Shown piece by piece: positions 12,441-24,807 of a stretch of 64,000 nucleotides of DNA (the stretch's first letter is position 1; the number at the start of each line of letters is the position of its first letter). A program made the translations under genes and the position numbers. Below the pieces are notes generated by a model that made no database searches, had not been told where the DNA came from, and worked only from the letters and a program-made list of their open reading frames with translations. This DNA is from Nautilus pompilius (lineage: Eukaryota > Mollusca > Cephalopoda > Nautilida > Nautilidae), in the NCBI GenBank assembly GCA_018389105.1, contig JACATO010001546.1, positions 62,001 to 126,000 of the forward strand, read 5' to 3'.

Positions 12441-14785
12441 AATCAGTTGACTGCATGCAGCATAGATCACCGTACAGCTAATGGCAGCAGGGTGGCCGTA
12501 TACAAGGTTTTAAGAGCCACAGAGTAAAGGACCAAGCTGAAGATGTCCCGTGTCCAATTTTGAAATCTAAAGAACCTAATTTCTCACCTTGGTAGCCACC
12601 CCCAACCACAACTTCTCTAAGCAGAAATAGCTGCTCGAAGACCTGCGAGACAACATTTTACCTTAACAATAAGGAGCAGAAGATTTAGATTGCGCTATGC
12701 CCTGGCTAAAACCACAAAGTAAAAATGAACGCACTTAAATTAGGTACAAAAGATAGACGAACCTGGCGGTGAAAGGATCTTATGGCATGAATAGCCATTC
12801 GGCGTTATCGACATGAACAAGTCTCCATTGCAACAGAGACCAGATTCTAACCAGCACAGGTAAATAGTCGTATATCCCAAGTAACGTTTTATCCTAAAAG
12901 AAACATTTTTTGTTTAAATTAAGAGAATACATTAAAATATATAAAGTAAATTACTGAATAAAGAAGAACAATAAGCTATATTCACACTCCAGTAAGAATA
13001 TCCAGCCTTTCATTTTCTCTGTGTTTTTAAATTTCCCAGCCTAAACCATTCTTAACGGAACTCAGATACAAAATCTAATTACCCATTGATCAATCAAAGA
13101 GTCGACTACTGAATTATTCATTGACGAATGGGTTTCCGTTAGAGAATTACCAGACCCAGGCATCAGCTTCCTGACCATATCTGTAGTAAGATAAGAACTG
13201 AAAAAATTTAGTATCAATCTTCTGAATTTATCTATTCACCGTCCGAAAGTCCGCTCCCTGTACGTGGATGAATCTGGGCAGCTGTTTTCCCTCGGCCGAT
13301 TTGATCGAGTTCTGCCAGACAGGTTCTAAAGTAAAACAACCATATCTGTTTGTTAATCAAATATTTTCTGTACTGTTCCTATCTTCTTCTTTACTTCAAT
13401 ATAGTACAAATGCCTTCCGTAATAGATGGAACGCCATGCTCTCTTTTTTTGTTGTTGTTTATTTTACATGTGCATTCATTGTATAATGCATCTAAAATAG
13501 CTGGTCACCACAAGTGAATGGTCAATTTTTCTACACAAAGTCTCCTGGTTTTCCCTGATTTTCTGCTAAGACGTCATCTTTTGTCTGTCAGCGTGTTCTC
13601 GTGTGTGCTGAATGCCTGGAATCTGTGGAGTCAGATAAGTAGCTGCGGTCTGTTCCATATGTCCCAAGCTATAATGGTTTTTAATGCTCCCACCTTCTTG
13701 CAGAATACGGTGATTACAGTTTAGGATACAAGACGACAGCCGGCGGAATTCAGATGTCAGTTAATGATACATTATCTTTTCTTTCCTCATCGTACCACTG
13801 CTTCAAATGTAACGTTGTCTATGAACCAACTGGTTAAAAAAAAAAAAAAACCTATCCATTTTTTCTTCAGTCCCATGTGCGCCCAGAGGATGTAAATTTC
13901 ATAGAAATTTATTTTTTTTTTTTTTTTTGAGAAGATACAGACCAAGAAGCCGCTAGAGTGCTTCTGCTAAACACCTCGTCCGCTATATCAGGGTTTACGT
14001 TCCATCTGTTGCTACTGTGCGTCGACTTAACGACGTTAAATGTGATTTATGGCGGACAATACAACCCGTTTGATGCACAGGCAGTGCGACATCACGGGAA
14101 AAGATCTCGGTTATCACGTGCTTTCTGAGCTTCCTGCCCCGGTACCCTTTACCATAGATGTGATGGTGATTGGATATTTAAATTATAAATGAACTCACTT
14201 TCTACGGATTTACATTATTATGGCAGTTACCTGTTGCCATCTTGTCTACATATTATTTATTTACTGCAATTATTAATTTACCCCCCGTATATATCTAGCC
14301 TTCTGGAAAGAACGCAAACCCTAAAAACCGTAATTTTGAAAACTACTGTCTTTAAACTTTCCAAAATGTATCTTTTGGTGCTGAAAAACAATAATCTTTT
14401 TTGTCATTGTTATTTACTGACCAAGAAAATTGGTTTTCGTAACTTTAGATTTCTCCCAGTTAGGAAAACTTGTTTTTTTCTTTCGATTAGAATCGTAACA
14501 TACACCTGAGCAAGGTAAGATCTAAGTATTTATTTCGTGTGCATGTTAGATGCTCTGTTCATCATGTCTCCTTTTACAAATGTTACATTAAAAAGATAAC
14601 GCGGCTTAACGGGCGTAGAAATATATTTTCCTGTGAACGATAAGCGGCGTCGTTTAAAGTTTAACAGTGTAAAAGGACTTCGGTGTACGATGCTTAATCT
14701 CAGATTCCAAAGTATTCTTGTTCCCGCTTAGAAAAAAATTCCTCTCCTCTATTGATTTTCTTCAAAGTGACTATATATACATATA
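12441..14785. other. Intronic stretch without recognised gene
   Basis: Poly-A near 13834-13848 and poly-T near 13911-13928. Open frames at 13268-13724 and 14189-14509 are AT-rich, low complexity and match nothing I know. Confidence 0.6.
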
Positions 14786-15351
14786 CAGTTGTACCCAGGT
14801 ATTCGCAGGGGTTACGTCCCTTGAGCACCCGCGAATATTGGACCTGGTCCATAAAAATGCCTATAAACGTCAAAATATAACGTAACACATAATAAAAAAT
14901 ATAAGTAAATATATAATAATAATTTAATTAAAAATACAACACTCAGCGAAACACTCGAGATAGCTACACGCGGTAAACTGGGATGATGCGGGGCTGCATC
15001 TGCCTGAGCCAGCACCTCGTGGGCAGCAGCCAATCAGCAGCGAGGAGAAATGAATGACGCTCTCGGATTGGCTACTTTCAAACCTCCAGCCAATAGCGTT
15101 TATGTTATATTGATATTTTGCTGAATTTACGCTAGTATTTATATTACAAAATTAGTAGATTATATTGTTATTAATAATTTAGCGTTAAAAAGCGTGAAAA
15201 AATATATATTGCCACGAAAAAAGACATAAAAAAATCGCGGAAGATATTTGCGATTCCGCGAATATGCGGGGGTTTCCACGAACAATTATTAGTTAGGTTC
15301 TAAGGAAAATTCCGCGAATAACCGGGGCCGCGATTACGCGGGGGTCGACTG
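14786..15351. mobile_element. Tigger/pogo-like non-autonomous DNA transposon
   Basis: 566 bp flanked by TA on both sides (14784-14785 and 15352-15353). The left end starts CAGTTGTACCCAGGTATTCGC and the right end, reverse-complemented, starts CAGTCGACCCCCGCG. Both ends carry repeated CGCGAATA-type motifs with conserved phrases such as GGTTCTAAGGAAAATTCCGCG. This layout matches Tigger-type elements in which an opening CAGTYGACCC is followed by nested CCGCGAAT motifs. No transposase frame is seen inside; the middle contains a GC-rich block (14955-15110). Confidence 0.8.
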
Positions 15352-15353
15352 TA

Positions 15354-16822
15354 TATACAATATTGTAGTTGTACATAGTTTGCTACGAAAATGTATTATT
15401 TAGCTTGTCTTGCCATTGACTCTTGAGTGCATATTTTTTCAAATGAAATACAATTAGATGGGAGAGAACTCGTCACGTTTCTGTGACGTCAAGTAATACT
15501 TTTCACGGTAGCTGCGCCCGCGATTTAGAATCTTCAGTCTTGTTTCGGAGGAAAGAAAAATACTCTATCAGAAACATTATTAAATGGGTTTTATAGTTTC
15601 TCTGCTCAACGGCATTTTTAGTTTTTAGAATGAATACTTAGATCCGCTGGCTTTAAAAAAAAAAAATCTGTTTCATAACTGAGACTGGCTGAAAGAAAGT
15701 TACTGCTTATACATAAAAGATTTTATTTTGTAAATAAAATAACAGAACGTAGTTGGTGTATAATATATATTTTTTTAATTTCAATTTTGATGTCGTTTAA
15801 TATGATTTCAGCTTTAAAAGGACACACTTCTGACATGTTTTCTGAAGCATACGGTCATTTTTAGCTTTCAGTTGGTCGCCTTTGCTTATTCTGAGGATAG
15901 TGTAGTTTTAAAAAACAAACCGAGCAGGTATATCTACGACTCTGGTCAGAATTGTTGTATCGCCCGAAATAATTCTGAATCTTTGCCGCGGTGTTTAGGC
16001 TCTCGTTGGGGTTTTTTTTTGTTGTTGTTGTTGTCTGATTTGGAATTTGTATTTCGTTTGTCAAAATAATATTTTTTAAAGTGCATTTATCGAGGTTTAC
16101 CGCAAGAAACGTCTACATTAAGGATGTTTCTACAAAGGTTCCATGAATGTCAAAAACCACTTACAACAGACAAAGCATCGTGGGCGGCCATTAGCTGCGC
16201 AGACGACATCTAAATAATTCCTTTCATAGAGTCAGACTTATGGAAAACTGTTCGAACTTATTTTTAGTCTTCCAGTTTATTTACTGAACACCGGAAATAA
16301 AGCTGTCAATCTAAAAATGAAAGGATTACACGATAAGCCATTCTCTGATAACAAAGGAACGGTTTGCTTTGTTTTGCTTTCCTTGAACGAATACAATTTT
16401 AGTTAATTATCAGATCTGTTCAGGAATAAATGGTATGAGGTTCGCGCAATTAGGTTCTTCAGTAATACACCAACTTTCCCATGTCGTACCGAAGCTGCTT
16501 TTCTGCCTGAAGAGAAGATAAAAAGATTATCCCAGTGGACATTGCGTTTTTCTTTAAGATGCTACATCGCAATGCAGAGAACGATCCGGTGGTTTCCTGA
16601 TTAGAAAATATGTTCTCTTCCCCTTTTTTCACTCCGAAGAAAGCGATTTTATTGCTGTGTATAAAGAAACACATCTTTCAGAAATCTCCGGTAACCGGAT
16701 TAAACAGATATCGACAAAGAGACAACAAGATGGATATCGCTGCGTAATGAACGCCGAGGGTTGGGGGCGAGGGGGAGAGAGAGAGAGAGGGAGACTGTTC
16801 TGGTAATTGCCGACGCGCCAAG
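15354..16822. other. Intronic stretch without recognised gene
   Basis: AT-rich until about 16730. A lone CRE octamer sits at 15484-15491. A GA run is at 16772-16790. Nothing protein-like recognised. Confidence 0.6.
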
Positions 16823-16966
16823 ATGGTGGAAGAACCGTCCAACCCTCATCGGTTTCATTATTTCGCGCTCTTTTGCTTATCGGGCCGGAACAAACCAGAA
16901 CGACGCGCCTTCTCCCTGATTGCCCGCCTGACTTCCTTCGGCTCGCTCCGTCCGTTTGTCTGCTAG
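16823..16966 (+). other. 47-codon small ORF with strong start context in a GC-rich patch, unassigned
   Basis: Reads MVEEPSNPHRFHYFALFCLS and ends RPFVC-stop. The start is AAGATGG, giving A at -3 and G at +4, and also forms a YY1-like site. The surrounding 16800-16980 is locally CpG-rich. It is antisense to the channel gene. No family recognised; it could be chance, or a promoter-proximal start for an unseen transcript. Confidence 0.15.
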
Positions 16967-17669
16967 CCTTCCCTTGTTGCTAGTAGCATTCATTTTAATA
17001 AACGTTTGCATTGGACAAAAAAAAATGTAGCACAGGTGATCGGAATCACGTTCAGGTGTGTGTGTGTGTGTCGTCTGTTACGATCCACGCGGTCCGAGAA
17101 GCGTGTTAAAGTAAAAGTTCCGGCTGCACAGCAGGGCGCCGCAGTCATTAGCCCCAAAAGTACTATCCAAAAAAATCGTGGACCCACAAACGAAATGCCA
17201 AATATTTCATACATAATTATCTCGATTTAAGCAGGAAACAAGAAAGAAGACCAAGCGGGGGTCAATATTGGGAGCAGAGGAAGGAAGGTAAAAAAATAAT
17301 TAAGAGAAGAATAGCCTCAAATTTTTATCATATTTAGTCGTGAGGGGGTTAATATGCTCTTGTAGTGTCTTGCGGCCCCTTTCGGGTTATTTAAAGCGTG
17401 AGATCTTTTGACGAAAATGAGCAGACTGTTGGAGAAATATTCCAAAGTATTTGTTTATTGTCGTTTAGAAATTATTCTGCTCGTTCTATCACCTTCATAT
17501 TTTTTTCTGTTTTGTGTTTTATCAAAGCGTGTAATCGATAAATTGATAATTGATTTTGGACCTTTGATCACAAATACCTTGAGCACTTTACGCATTTCAT
17601 TCTCCCCAAGAGCTGAAAGGTAAAGTTATAAAAGTTTAGAATATCCAAACAAAGAATTGGTGTGGAGAG

Positions 17670-17745
17670 AGGGAGAATGAAAGGGGGGATGACCTCATTA
17701 CAGAGAGAGAGAGATGACGTCATTACAGAAAGGGAGGACTGATTA
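17670..17745. repeat. Short GA/CRE composite repeat
   Basis: GAGAGA units with ATGACCTCATTACAGAG and ATGACGTCATTACAGA; full TGACGTCA at 17715-17722. A small member of the same family as the 55.8-56.9 kb array. Confidence 0.8.
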
Positions 17746-18304
17746 AAACGTGCGTACATATTGTGTTAGGACAAACACGGCACCAAGTGAAATGGTTCCT
17801 CGTTGGTAAATTACAAACGGATTTGTTATTGCGCTATAAAAAGGAAATTACTTTCAGACATTTGTCACATAAAACATTTTTTTAATGTAAACATCCTCCT
17901 TTATGCTTAATATATTGTCAGGTTGGTGATTCCATGATAACGGCCATCGGAGCACGTACTCACGTGTACTACTAATAATGTGTATAACAATACCTTATGT
18001 ATAATACCTGATGAGATCGGCTTTACAGAAAACAATGACTAAAAGCGAAAATTTGATTCATATTTGATATTGCTTATTAACCATAGAAAATTAAATCAAA
18101 GGCGATTTTGTCAACAATATGAATAAATAAAACGACCAAGCAAGGTTGAGCTTTCCACTAGAGAAACAGAAGCAGTGGTTTCGTGTTGTTTTGCATTGTT
18201 ACCGTGACAAATATTCGGCAAAAATAAAAAATAAAAACAATTAACAACAGATTTTTCTCTCTCTTTTTTTTGGCTAACTTTATCCTCTCGGGAAATCCGT
18301 TTAC
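17746..18304. other. Intronic stretch without recognised feature
   Basis: AT-rich; no similarity recognised on either strand. Confidence 0.55.
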
Positions 18305-18371
18305 CAGACCCCGCGATCGCTGGACTGAATTTGTCGCCTACGGCTGACGGTCGACTATCACCTGACGCCAT
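18305..18371 (-). CDS. Candidate alternative first coding exon of the EAG gene (tentative)
   Basis: On the minus strand a Kozak-like ATCAAGATGG opens MASGDSRPSAVGDKFSPAIA, then GS, then one base before a GTAAAC donor. That is 22 codons plus one base, phase 1, which is exactly the phase needed to join EAG exon 2. The junction codon would be GAC, giving ...[10 protein letters not shown]; Asp at this place is what I recall for fly eag. The patch is CpG-rich within AT-rich intron and overlaps a YY1-like AAGATGGCG motif. Weak points: the donor is not strong, phase agreement alone is a one-in-three event, and I know no published EAG isoform with this N-terminus. If real, it would replace the PAS-cap. 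Confidence 0.3.
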
Positions 18372-18984
18372 CTTGATGCTATTAGCATGCAAAATCAGTC
18401 TCTGGTCAATAGCATTTCAGCGCCGACAAAAGCTTGATAGCACTATCAATTCGAAGTAGCTTAACACCAAGTGCAATTAATTAGATTACGTGAATTTGTC
18501 CAACCGGTGTAGAAACTACGCAGTAGCGAGGAAAATAATTTTATGGAACATTCCAAACTCTGAGAATCCTTTGGTGTCCCATTATCGGCTACTTATCCTG
18601 ACTTACAGTAGAGATACCCGTGTTGGATGATGCAGCCAGTATTATGTTATATCGTGCGTGACCACTTTGCAACGAGGGTTTGGTTCGTTTAATGTTGAGA
18701 TGGTTGTTCGATATCACTGAACTAGTTTACTGCGGTGTCAATCCGGTCATTATAAACATTCATCCTTTCAGAGTGACAAACATAAAGGCTTCTCTTATTT
18801 ACGGCGTTCTATTTTTTTAGGTAGCCGTAAGTCTTGAATAAGCCATGACGGTTTTCTGTCACCAAACTAACCGTTCTGCGGTTCAGCTCAGCTGGAGGAC
18901 AGACAGTGTACCTTTGGGGTTTAACTACGAATAAGTAAGGTTTAAATAAATAGCAATAAGTGAAGCACGGATAGAAGAGTTTTT

Positions 18985-19480
18985 CGTGTCGTTTGTCTTC
19001 ACGAGTTCAAACCAGGCACCTAACTACATTTTAAAACCCATCCGCCAGCCAGAGAAGGTCATGGTCACTGTCTGGTGGACTGCAAATGGTGTCATCCACT
19101 GTAACTTCTTACAACCTGGCGAAGCCATCACAGCTGGAAGGTGCTGTCGTGAATTAAACGTTGTTCATCAGAAACTTTCCCATCGACAGCCGGCACGGGC
19201 TAATCGAAGAGGCCGGATCCTGCTCGTCCTCACGACTCTTCAGAAGGCTGAACACGGGGTACGAAGTTCTCCCTCACCCAGCCTATTCACCAGACCTTTC
19301 TCCCACAGACCACCACCACCTTCTCAAACACCTCGACAGCTTCCTCCGTATGAAATCCTTCTCCAACCGAGCAGCAATCGAAACTGCCTTCCAACAGTCT
19401 ATCGACTCCAGAAATCCAGATTGTTTTCAAAATGGTATAAATCTATTGACTGTAATGGAACTCACTTTGACTAATAAACT
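18985..19480 (+). mobile_element. mariner transposase fragment (DD34D type)
   Basis: The plus strand reads PEKVMVTVWWTANGVIHCNF and LQPGEAITAGRCC, then shifts frame to YEVLPHPAYSPDLSPTDHHH, DSFLRMKSFSNRAA and SIDSRNPDCFQNGINL. HPAYSPDLSPTDHH is the third catalytic Asp box of mariner transposases, where Tc1 elements have SPDLNPIE. The HHDNARPH-like second Asp box is scrambled to LVLTTL. The N-terminal DNA-binding half is absent. Terminal repeats were not found. A dead fragment. Confidence 0.88.
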
Positions 19481-19894
19481 TCACGTTCAGCAGCGATATG
19501 GAGTCTCGCTGTTGTGATATAAAAGAAAACCGACACAACGTTTGTAACGACCTGATATTTAAGATTGTAAAATTGAGTATAAGGAAAAAAATCCATAATT
19601 TTAATAAAACCATCTAACCCAAACTTCATTTTTTATTAATTTGCAAAAAAGCTCTGAAAACTTAGTGGCTGATGCTTAGAAACTAAGTCTCCCCGCAGAT
19701 CGATGACTTATCGCAATCAATTTTCTCCTGTACAAAAGGTGAGCAGGTGATTTTCACACTCCAAGCAAAGGACTCTAAATTGTACTAGGCTGGACACATT
19801 GATTTCTCGTGTACTTTTCAATTACATTATTCTTATAACTGAAATGTCGTCTTCAACCCTTAATGTCTATATTTTAATTCTATTTGTTTTCCAG

Positions 19895-20420
19895 ACTGAA
19901 AAATGTTCCAGTAAAAGATTTAGGGGTATTTGCTAACCGCGATCTCAAATATCTACAAAAAAAAAAAGACAAGCGCATTTCAGCAAATAGAATTTCAACA
20001 GCAATAATCCTGAATGTTAAGGAGTTTTAGTTCCGTTTTGTAAATCGTTGGATCTTCCACATCTGGAATACGCCGTGCAGGGGTTAAGCCTTTATTTGAG
20101 AATGGATACTGGTGTATTGGAGAGAACTCAACAGAGGTTTACTGATAACGTTTTCAGGTCTTAAGATCTTAGGCGTTTAGAATACACGAAACAGATGAAA
20201 ATGTTAAACCTACTAAGTCTTAAATTTAGGCATTTAAGAGGGGGGCTTGAGCCAGCGGACATTGACAAATCGCTAAGGTTACAGCGAAGTTAGATATAAA
20301 GACATTTTTAGTAAGAATAGCTAAGGAGGAAAATAAACTGTTGACAAGTGTAGTTAGTAGGAATGTGTTAATCAATTTAAGATTCATGTTGATGGTCTTT
20401 TTTCTATCCCGATATTCTAC
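19895..20420 (+). mobile_element. LINE reverse-transcriptase C-terminal fragment (CR1/L2-like)
   Basis: In shifted frames the plus strand gives VPVKDLGVFANRDLKY (19915), LDLPHLEYAVQGLSLYL (20049), TGVLERTQQRFT, MKMLNLLSLKFRHLRGGLEP (20194) and FLVRIAKEENKLLTSVV (20309). In order these match the end of non-LTR reverse transcriptases (usual forms: KDLGV..D, RPHLEYAVQ.W.P, E..QRRATK, L.L.SL..RRLRGDL, FF..R....WN.LP..VV). Multiple stops, truncated at the 5' side, no clear poly-A tail. Clade assignment is from memory. Confidence 0.75.
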
Positions 20421-22265
20421 CGTATAAATCCTGAGAGCTTCCTGCTTCAGTTTAACAAAATAGATAGGCACCAAAAGAAGAATCATTTGTATTTGTAACT
20501 GCTAAACGGACCGCATTTTCGTATTTTCAACTAGAAAACTAAGTCATATGTACAATTCAGTTCAACTTTTCTCGGCTAGCGGACCAAAGGATCAAACCAG
20601 CCGAGCTCAAGTTATCATCGTGGTGAGCGAGGATTGTCAACCTCCTGTTCGCAAGTTATTTGCAGCTGGTTGTTGCCTTGACTACTCATCAAACTTGCTT
20701 CCAATTACTGTAATGCCAGTTACGAGGATAGATAAATATATATAAAGCATCGACCAGAGATCCGCAGCAAATACACGTAAGTGCATTTGAGAATTTAGCA
20801 TTAGAATCATATTTAATATTCGATTTGGGCTTATTATTCATAGATTAGGGTTTCTTTCTTGATAACAACTTGCTGGGAGAGCCGCCTATATACGAGTAAT
20901 GGTTTCCAAACTCAAACAGCTTTCATAAGACTGAAAGAAGTCGAAGATTTCACCGCAGTAAACCTGGAGAATATTTTTTCTTGGTCACGTAGTCGTGTTG
21001 AGGTCAAGACGTTTGCTGAATTAACATCAATAAACAACTCTATACAAAATTGTTTTAAGGGTTCACCAAGGGGAGATTTCAAACTTTCCAGCCCATTTAC
21101 AACTGTTCATTGGATAAATAATATAACTGATACTTAGTTAAAACATAAGCCAAACGTTTATTCAGCCGGTTCAGTTAAGCAGTTTTGACGGCCTCTTGCA
21201 AAACTGATTCTGAACAGTGATGCACAGGATTTCGGTTGCACCAACAACAAAAGGTTGACAGAAAGTAAGCCGAAATGTCCAAATTTTATTTCATTTTGCT
21301 CCTGTGATTTCGTGGCTATTTGATATTAATTTACGTTAAGTAGCGTATCTAAATAATACGTGAGAATGCGATGTAACTTCAGTGATGCTCCAGGCAGACA
21401 TATAATGCATATTTATAGGATCGGCCCTGGCTGGCTGCTGGTGATTTGATTCTTGGCGACTACAACCGGAAAACGACTCAAATTGAAATCAATAACCACC
21501 AAGGCAATAAAAAAAGCAATATGTGTTAGCTAAGTAATTTAAAAGTCTCAATTACCATTCAGTTAAGCAGTGAGTGAATTTACAGCAGAACTGATGGCCC
21601 ATACGTCTGACTGTACTTTTCTCTTCTTTTTGACAAAGTAGGATTGCATTACTTTTGAAGTCTGTTTACACGTGAGATTTAAGCGTTTTACACGTGAAGC
21701 TTTGATTGACGGTATTCCTAAACAAAGATCTCGCTTACCAAATGAATCGAGTAAACCGAAATTCGTCATTCTGACGTGGTATTCGAAACAAAGCCGCAAT
21801 TTTACACTAACAATGTCACGTGACTAGCTTCTTTAAGAGACTGGCTTTCAGAACGAGGCGCAAGTCATAGCGGCAAAACTCCGTTGTGTGCCGCCTTTTC
21901 GATGCAGATCACACAAGCAGAGTTTCTAATGTTCCGAAAGATTGTGAACAGGAAGTCGATTGACAGAAACCAGGCGTGGTGGGGCTCCATTACTGTTATT
22001 TAGATAGAATCTTCTGTAGATTTAGGGAAATAGCGATACGGGTGTATGAACTGATAGATCGATATTATCTCGAAGAAACAATTAGAGGTGATATAAAAGA
22101 ACGTAGAGCCTTCTAACGTCTCGGAACCAGGACAGGTGAAAAACTCGTACCCTGGGTGTGAACGACAGGTGATGCTTGAATTTTATGCATGAAATTAAAC
22201 GAAACAAGCAACACTGACAAATTTTAAAAGACGAGGTCTTAAGTCGAGAATACGCCGCGTGAAAA
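20421..22265. other. Intronic stretch without recognised gene
   Basis: Open frames 20859-21137 (plus) and 21563-21799 (minus) are unrecognised. No transposon ends seen. Confidence 0.55.
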
Positions 22266-22465
22266 GATTTGCAGAACTTGGAATTTTGTTTGTTGGATGT
22301 TGGGTTTTTTTGGCCATACTCGGGGGGTCTCCATGTGTAGCCGTACCACGTCTTGAGAGGTTCGCTAAATCGGGTAGGTCGAGGATAGAACTCGAGCCCT
22401 GAATCACAGCAGCTGGGAGGTATCCACTCAGACGATCGGTCTTTGTCTAATGAGAGCTGTTTTAT
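22266..22465 (-). mobile_element. Possible tRNA-derived SINE
   Basis: On the minus strand GATCGTCTGAGTGGATACC resembles an RNA polymerase III A-box, and about 40 bases on GCTCGAGTTCTATCC is one mismatch from a B-box. The body ends in an A-rich segment (CCAAAAAAACCCAACATCCAA). This is SINE-like in layout, but no second copy is present in the window to confirm it. Confidence 0.35.
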
Positions 22466-24720
22466 GGTAATTTTAGCAAGCATTATCCCTGTTGTTTGGA
22501 ATGCCGCACCGGTAGAGTTCTTTAGGAAAAAATGCTTCTAAAATATCCGGTAGGAAGTGGACTTTGATCCCCAAATGAAAACAGATTGCAAGTCTGTTCT
22601 GAGAACTAAAGCAGACGAGTTTAACTCTAGACACCGTTTAAAGGATTCCTCTAAGGAGAGATTTCGTGAAAACCACCAAGAAGTAACCGACTAATGGCAG
22701 GTGAATATTTTGAGTCTGTTGGATACAGACAGAACTTATTATTGCATGCATCTCTCGTTTTTTACCAGCTCTAAATCTGGGACTCCAAACGCCAGATAAG
22801 CAGCTTAAGAATTGTGACGGTTAAATCATGGTTAAATATATATATATATATACGATTTCAGTTAATCTACAATTCTTCCGCTTAGAGATTGGAGGGGAGG
22901 ATCCGCATTAGCAGAAACAGAGTTGTCACGAGATTTGCTAATACGGCACCGAGGAAATTAGCCGCGGCCGGCAGAGCGATCTGAGTAAAGCTGGAAAACA
23001 ATAATGGTCGAGAGCAGATGGAAGATGCTACGACAACTACTGAACTTATCAGCAAATGAGCAGATCTTAAATGTGTCTACGGGAAGGATAAACACGGGAC
23101 TTGACGAACGCCCTACAATAAAAACGGTGACTTCATATAAATTTATTATGGGAGTCGAGAGAAACTATTGATCCCTACTCGTCAGAAATTTAACTTTGAG
23201 ATGTATCCACTGTGCCATTTCCTCGGCCGATTGCATCTTTTATGCACTACAGCAGCTGCACTTTCAGTCGGTACAACCGACCCCTTCATTAGCCAATACA
23301 GGTTTTTGACAAATACGCACTACGGAACAATGCCCAGGTGCAGTCGTGTCGCCTCGAGCCCGGCGTCTGTATATTGAACAAATAAGCTCAAGGTTCCGAT
23401 CGTTTTGATAGGAGTAACACTTATCTCCCTCTTCCTTCGGCCGACTGTGGCTATCAGAACCGTTAAGCAGTATTGGCCAGTTACAATTAATTAAATATCT
23501 GGTCACTAGAAAGTATGTCAGGTTGTCATCATGGCGAACAGTAACTCGCACGTGCAGAGCATCTTTAGACTGTTTTAACTGTCGATCGGGCCGATAGGTG
23601 GCAGAGTGTAAAGTCCGCGCCACAAACTCATATAAGCAGTGCAGTTTAATATCTTTATTTTTTACAGATTGACATTCGCATTTATAATTACGCATATGCG
23701 GCGTCAATCATAATTGTGAAGTGACCGATACAATAATTCATTAAGCACAAAGGAGAATATTTTGATTAAAACGTCAAACATCGAGGATAACAGTTTCGTT
23801 GAGTGCAATAAAGAACCAGCTTCGCACGAGTAATTTCTTCTCCTGACCGATTTTACCGTGCATAGTTGTTATTCTTCCACATTATCTTTTGGAAGAACAG
23901 CTGTAACGATGTGCTTATCACGTGACGTTCCTGCCCGAGAATCGTGAGATGGTTTGAGCTAAGAGGACATTTTGGCGAAGTCTTGCGATCGGGCCCAATA
24001 TAAACTTACTGCACCATGTTTTTTCCTTTAAATTCTCATTGGTCATGCAAGTATAATTACTAATAAATTTATTACGATAAGTTCCATTGATGATTGCCAG
24101 TAGTAAATGTTTTAATTTATTTATATCTAATTGCTCGCGTTTTTCGCTGCAGTATATGTCCTTCGAACCCGCTGCACACCAAGGTCAGCTTTATCTACTA
24201 AAGGAAGCCTCCTGGCGTCTGTTTTCTAAACTAAACGGGAGAGAACAGGATGTGGAAGTGAGCCGCACCCTCCCCCACCGGTGACCACTTTACTCTTTAG
24301 ATAACGCAATATAACAGATTATAGCAAGCCTCAGCATCTGAAAGGTAGTTGTCTGTCTGAATGGTGCCCCCTCCCCCTGATACGTGTCTCCTACACAATG
24401 TTGACATGAAAAATAGCTGCCGGCGAGTGATGCTCACGACTTTCTAATCAACGAGAAGAAAGAGAAAGTAATCAGCGTTCTCTCATACTTGTAGGAAAGA
24501 CGGGGTGGCTCCCATAGCAGCCGTGATTGCTTTACGACCTCGTTGTACGTATATTCTATTGGCTGTCCATAATATAAACAAATTTAGCATCTTAGTATAA
24601 CTTACGACAACTTCTAGAGTATTAGCGAGGTTTCGCACGTTGGCCCGTCTCTAGGTGGTCGGGTGTGAAAGAGAGGGAGAAACGGGCCTTGTGGACTGCC
24701 AAGAGACACCGCTGTGAAAA
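22466..24720. other. Intronic stretch without recognised gene
   Basis: (TA)n at 22836-22852. The minus-strand frame 23264-23707 is unrecognised. No other feature supported. Confidence 0.55.
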
Positions 24721-24731
24721 CACACACACAC

Positions 24732-24804
<73 letters not shown>
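24721..24804. repeat. (CA)n/(CT)n microsatellite
   Basis: A short CA run followed by about 35 CT units. It lacks an internal CRE octamer, unlike most other CT arrays here. Confidence 0.97.
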
Positions 24805-24807
<3 letters not shown>

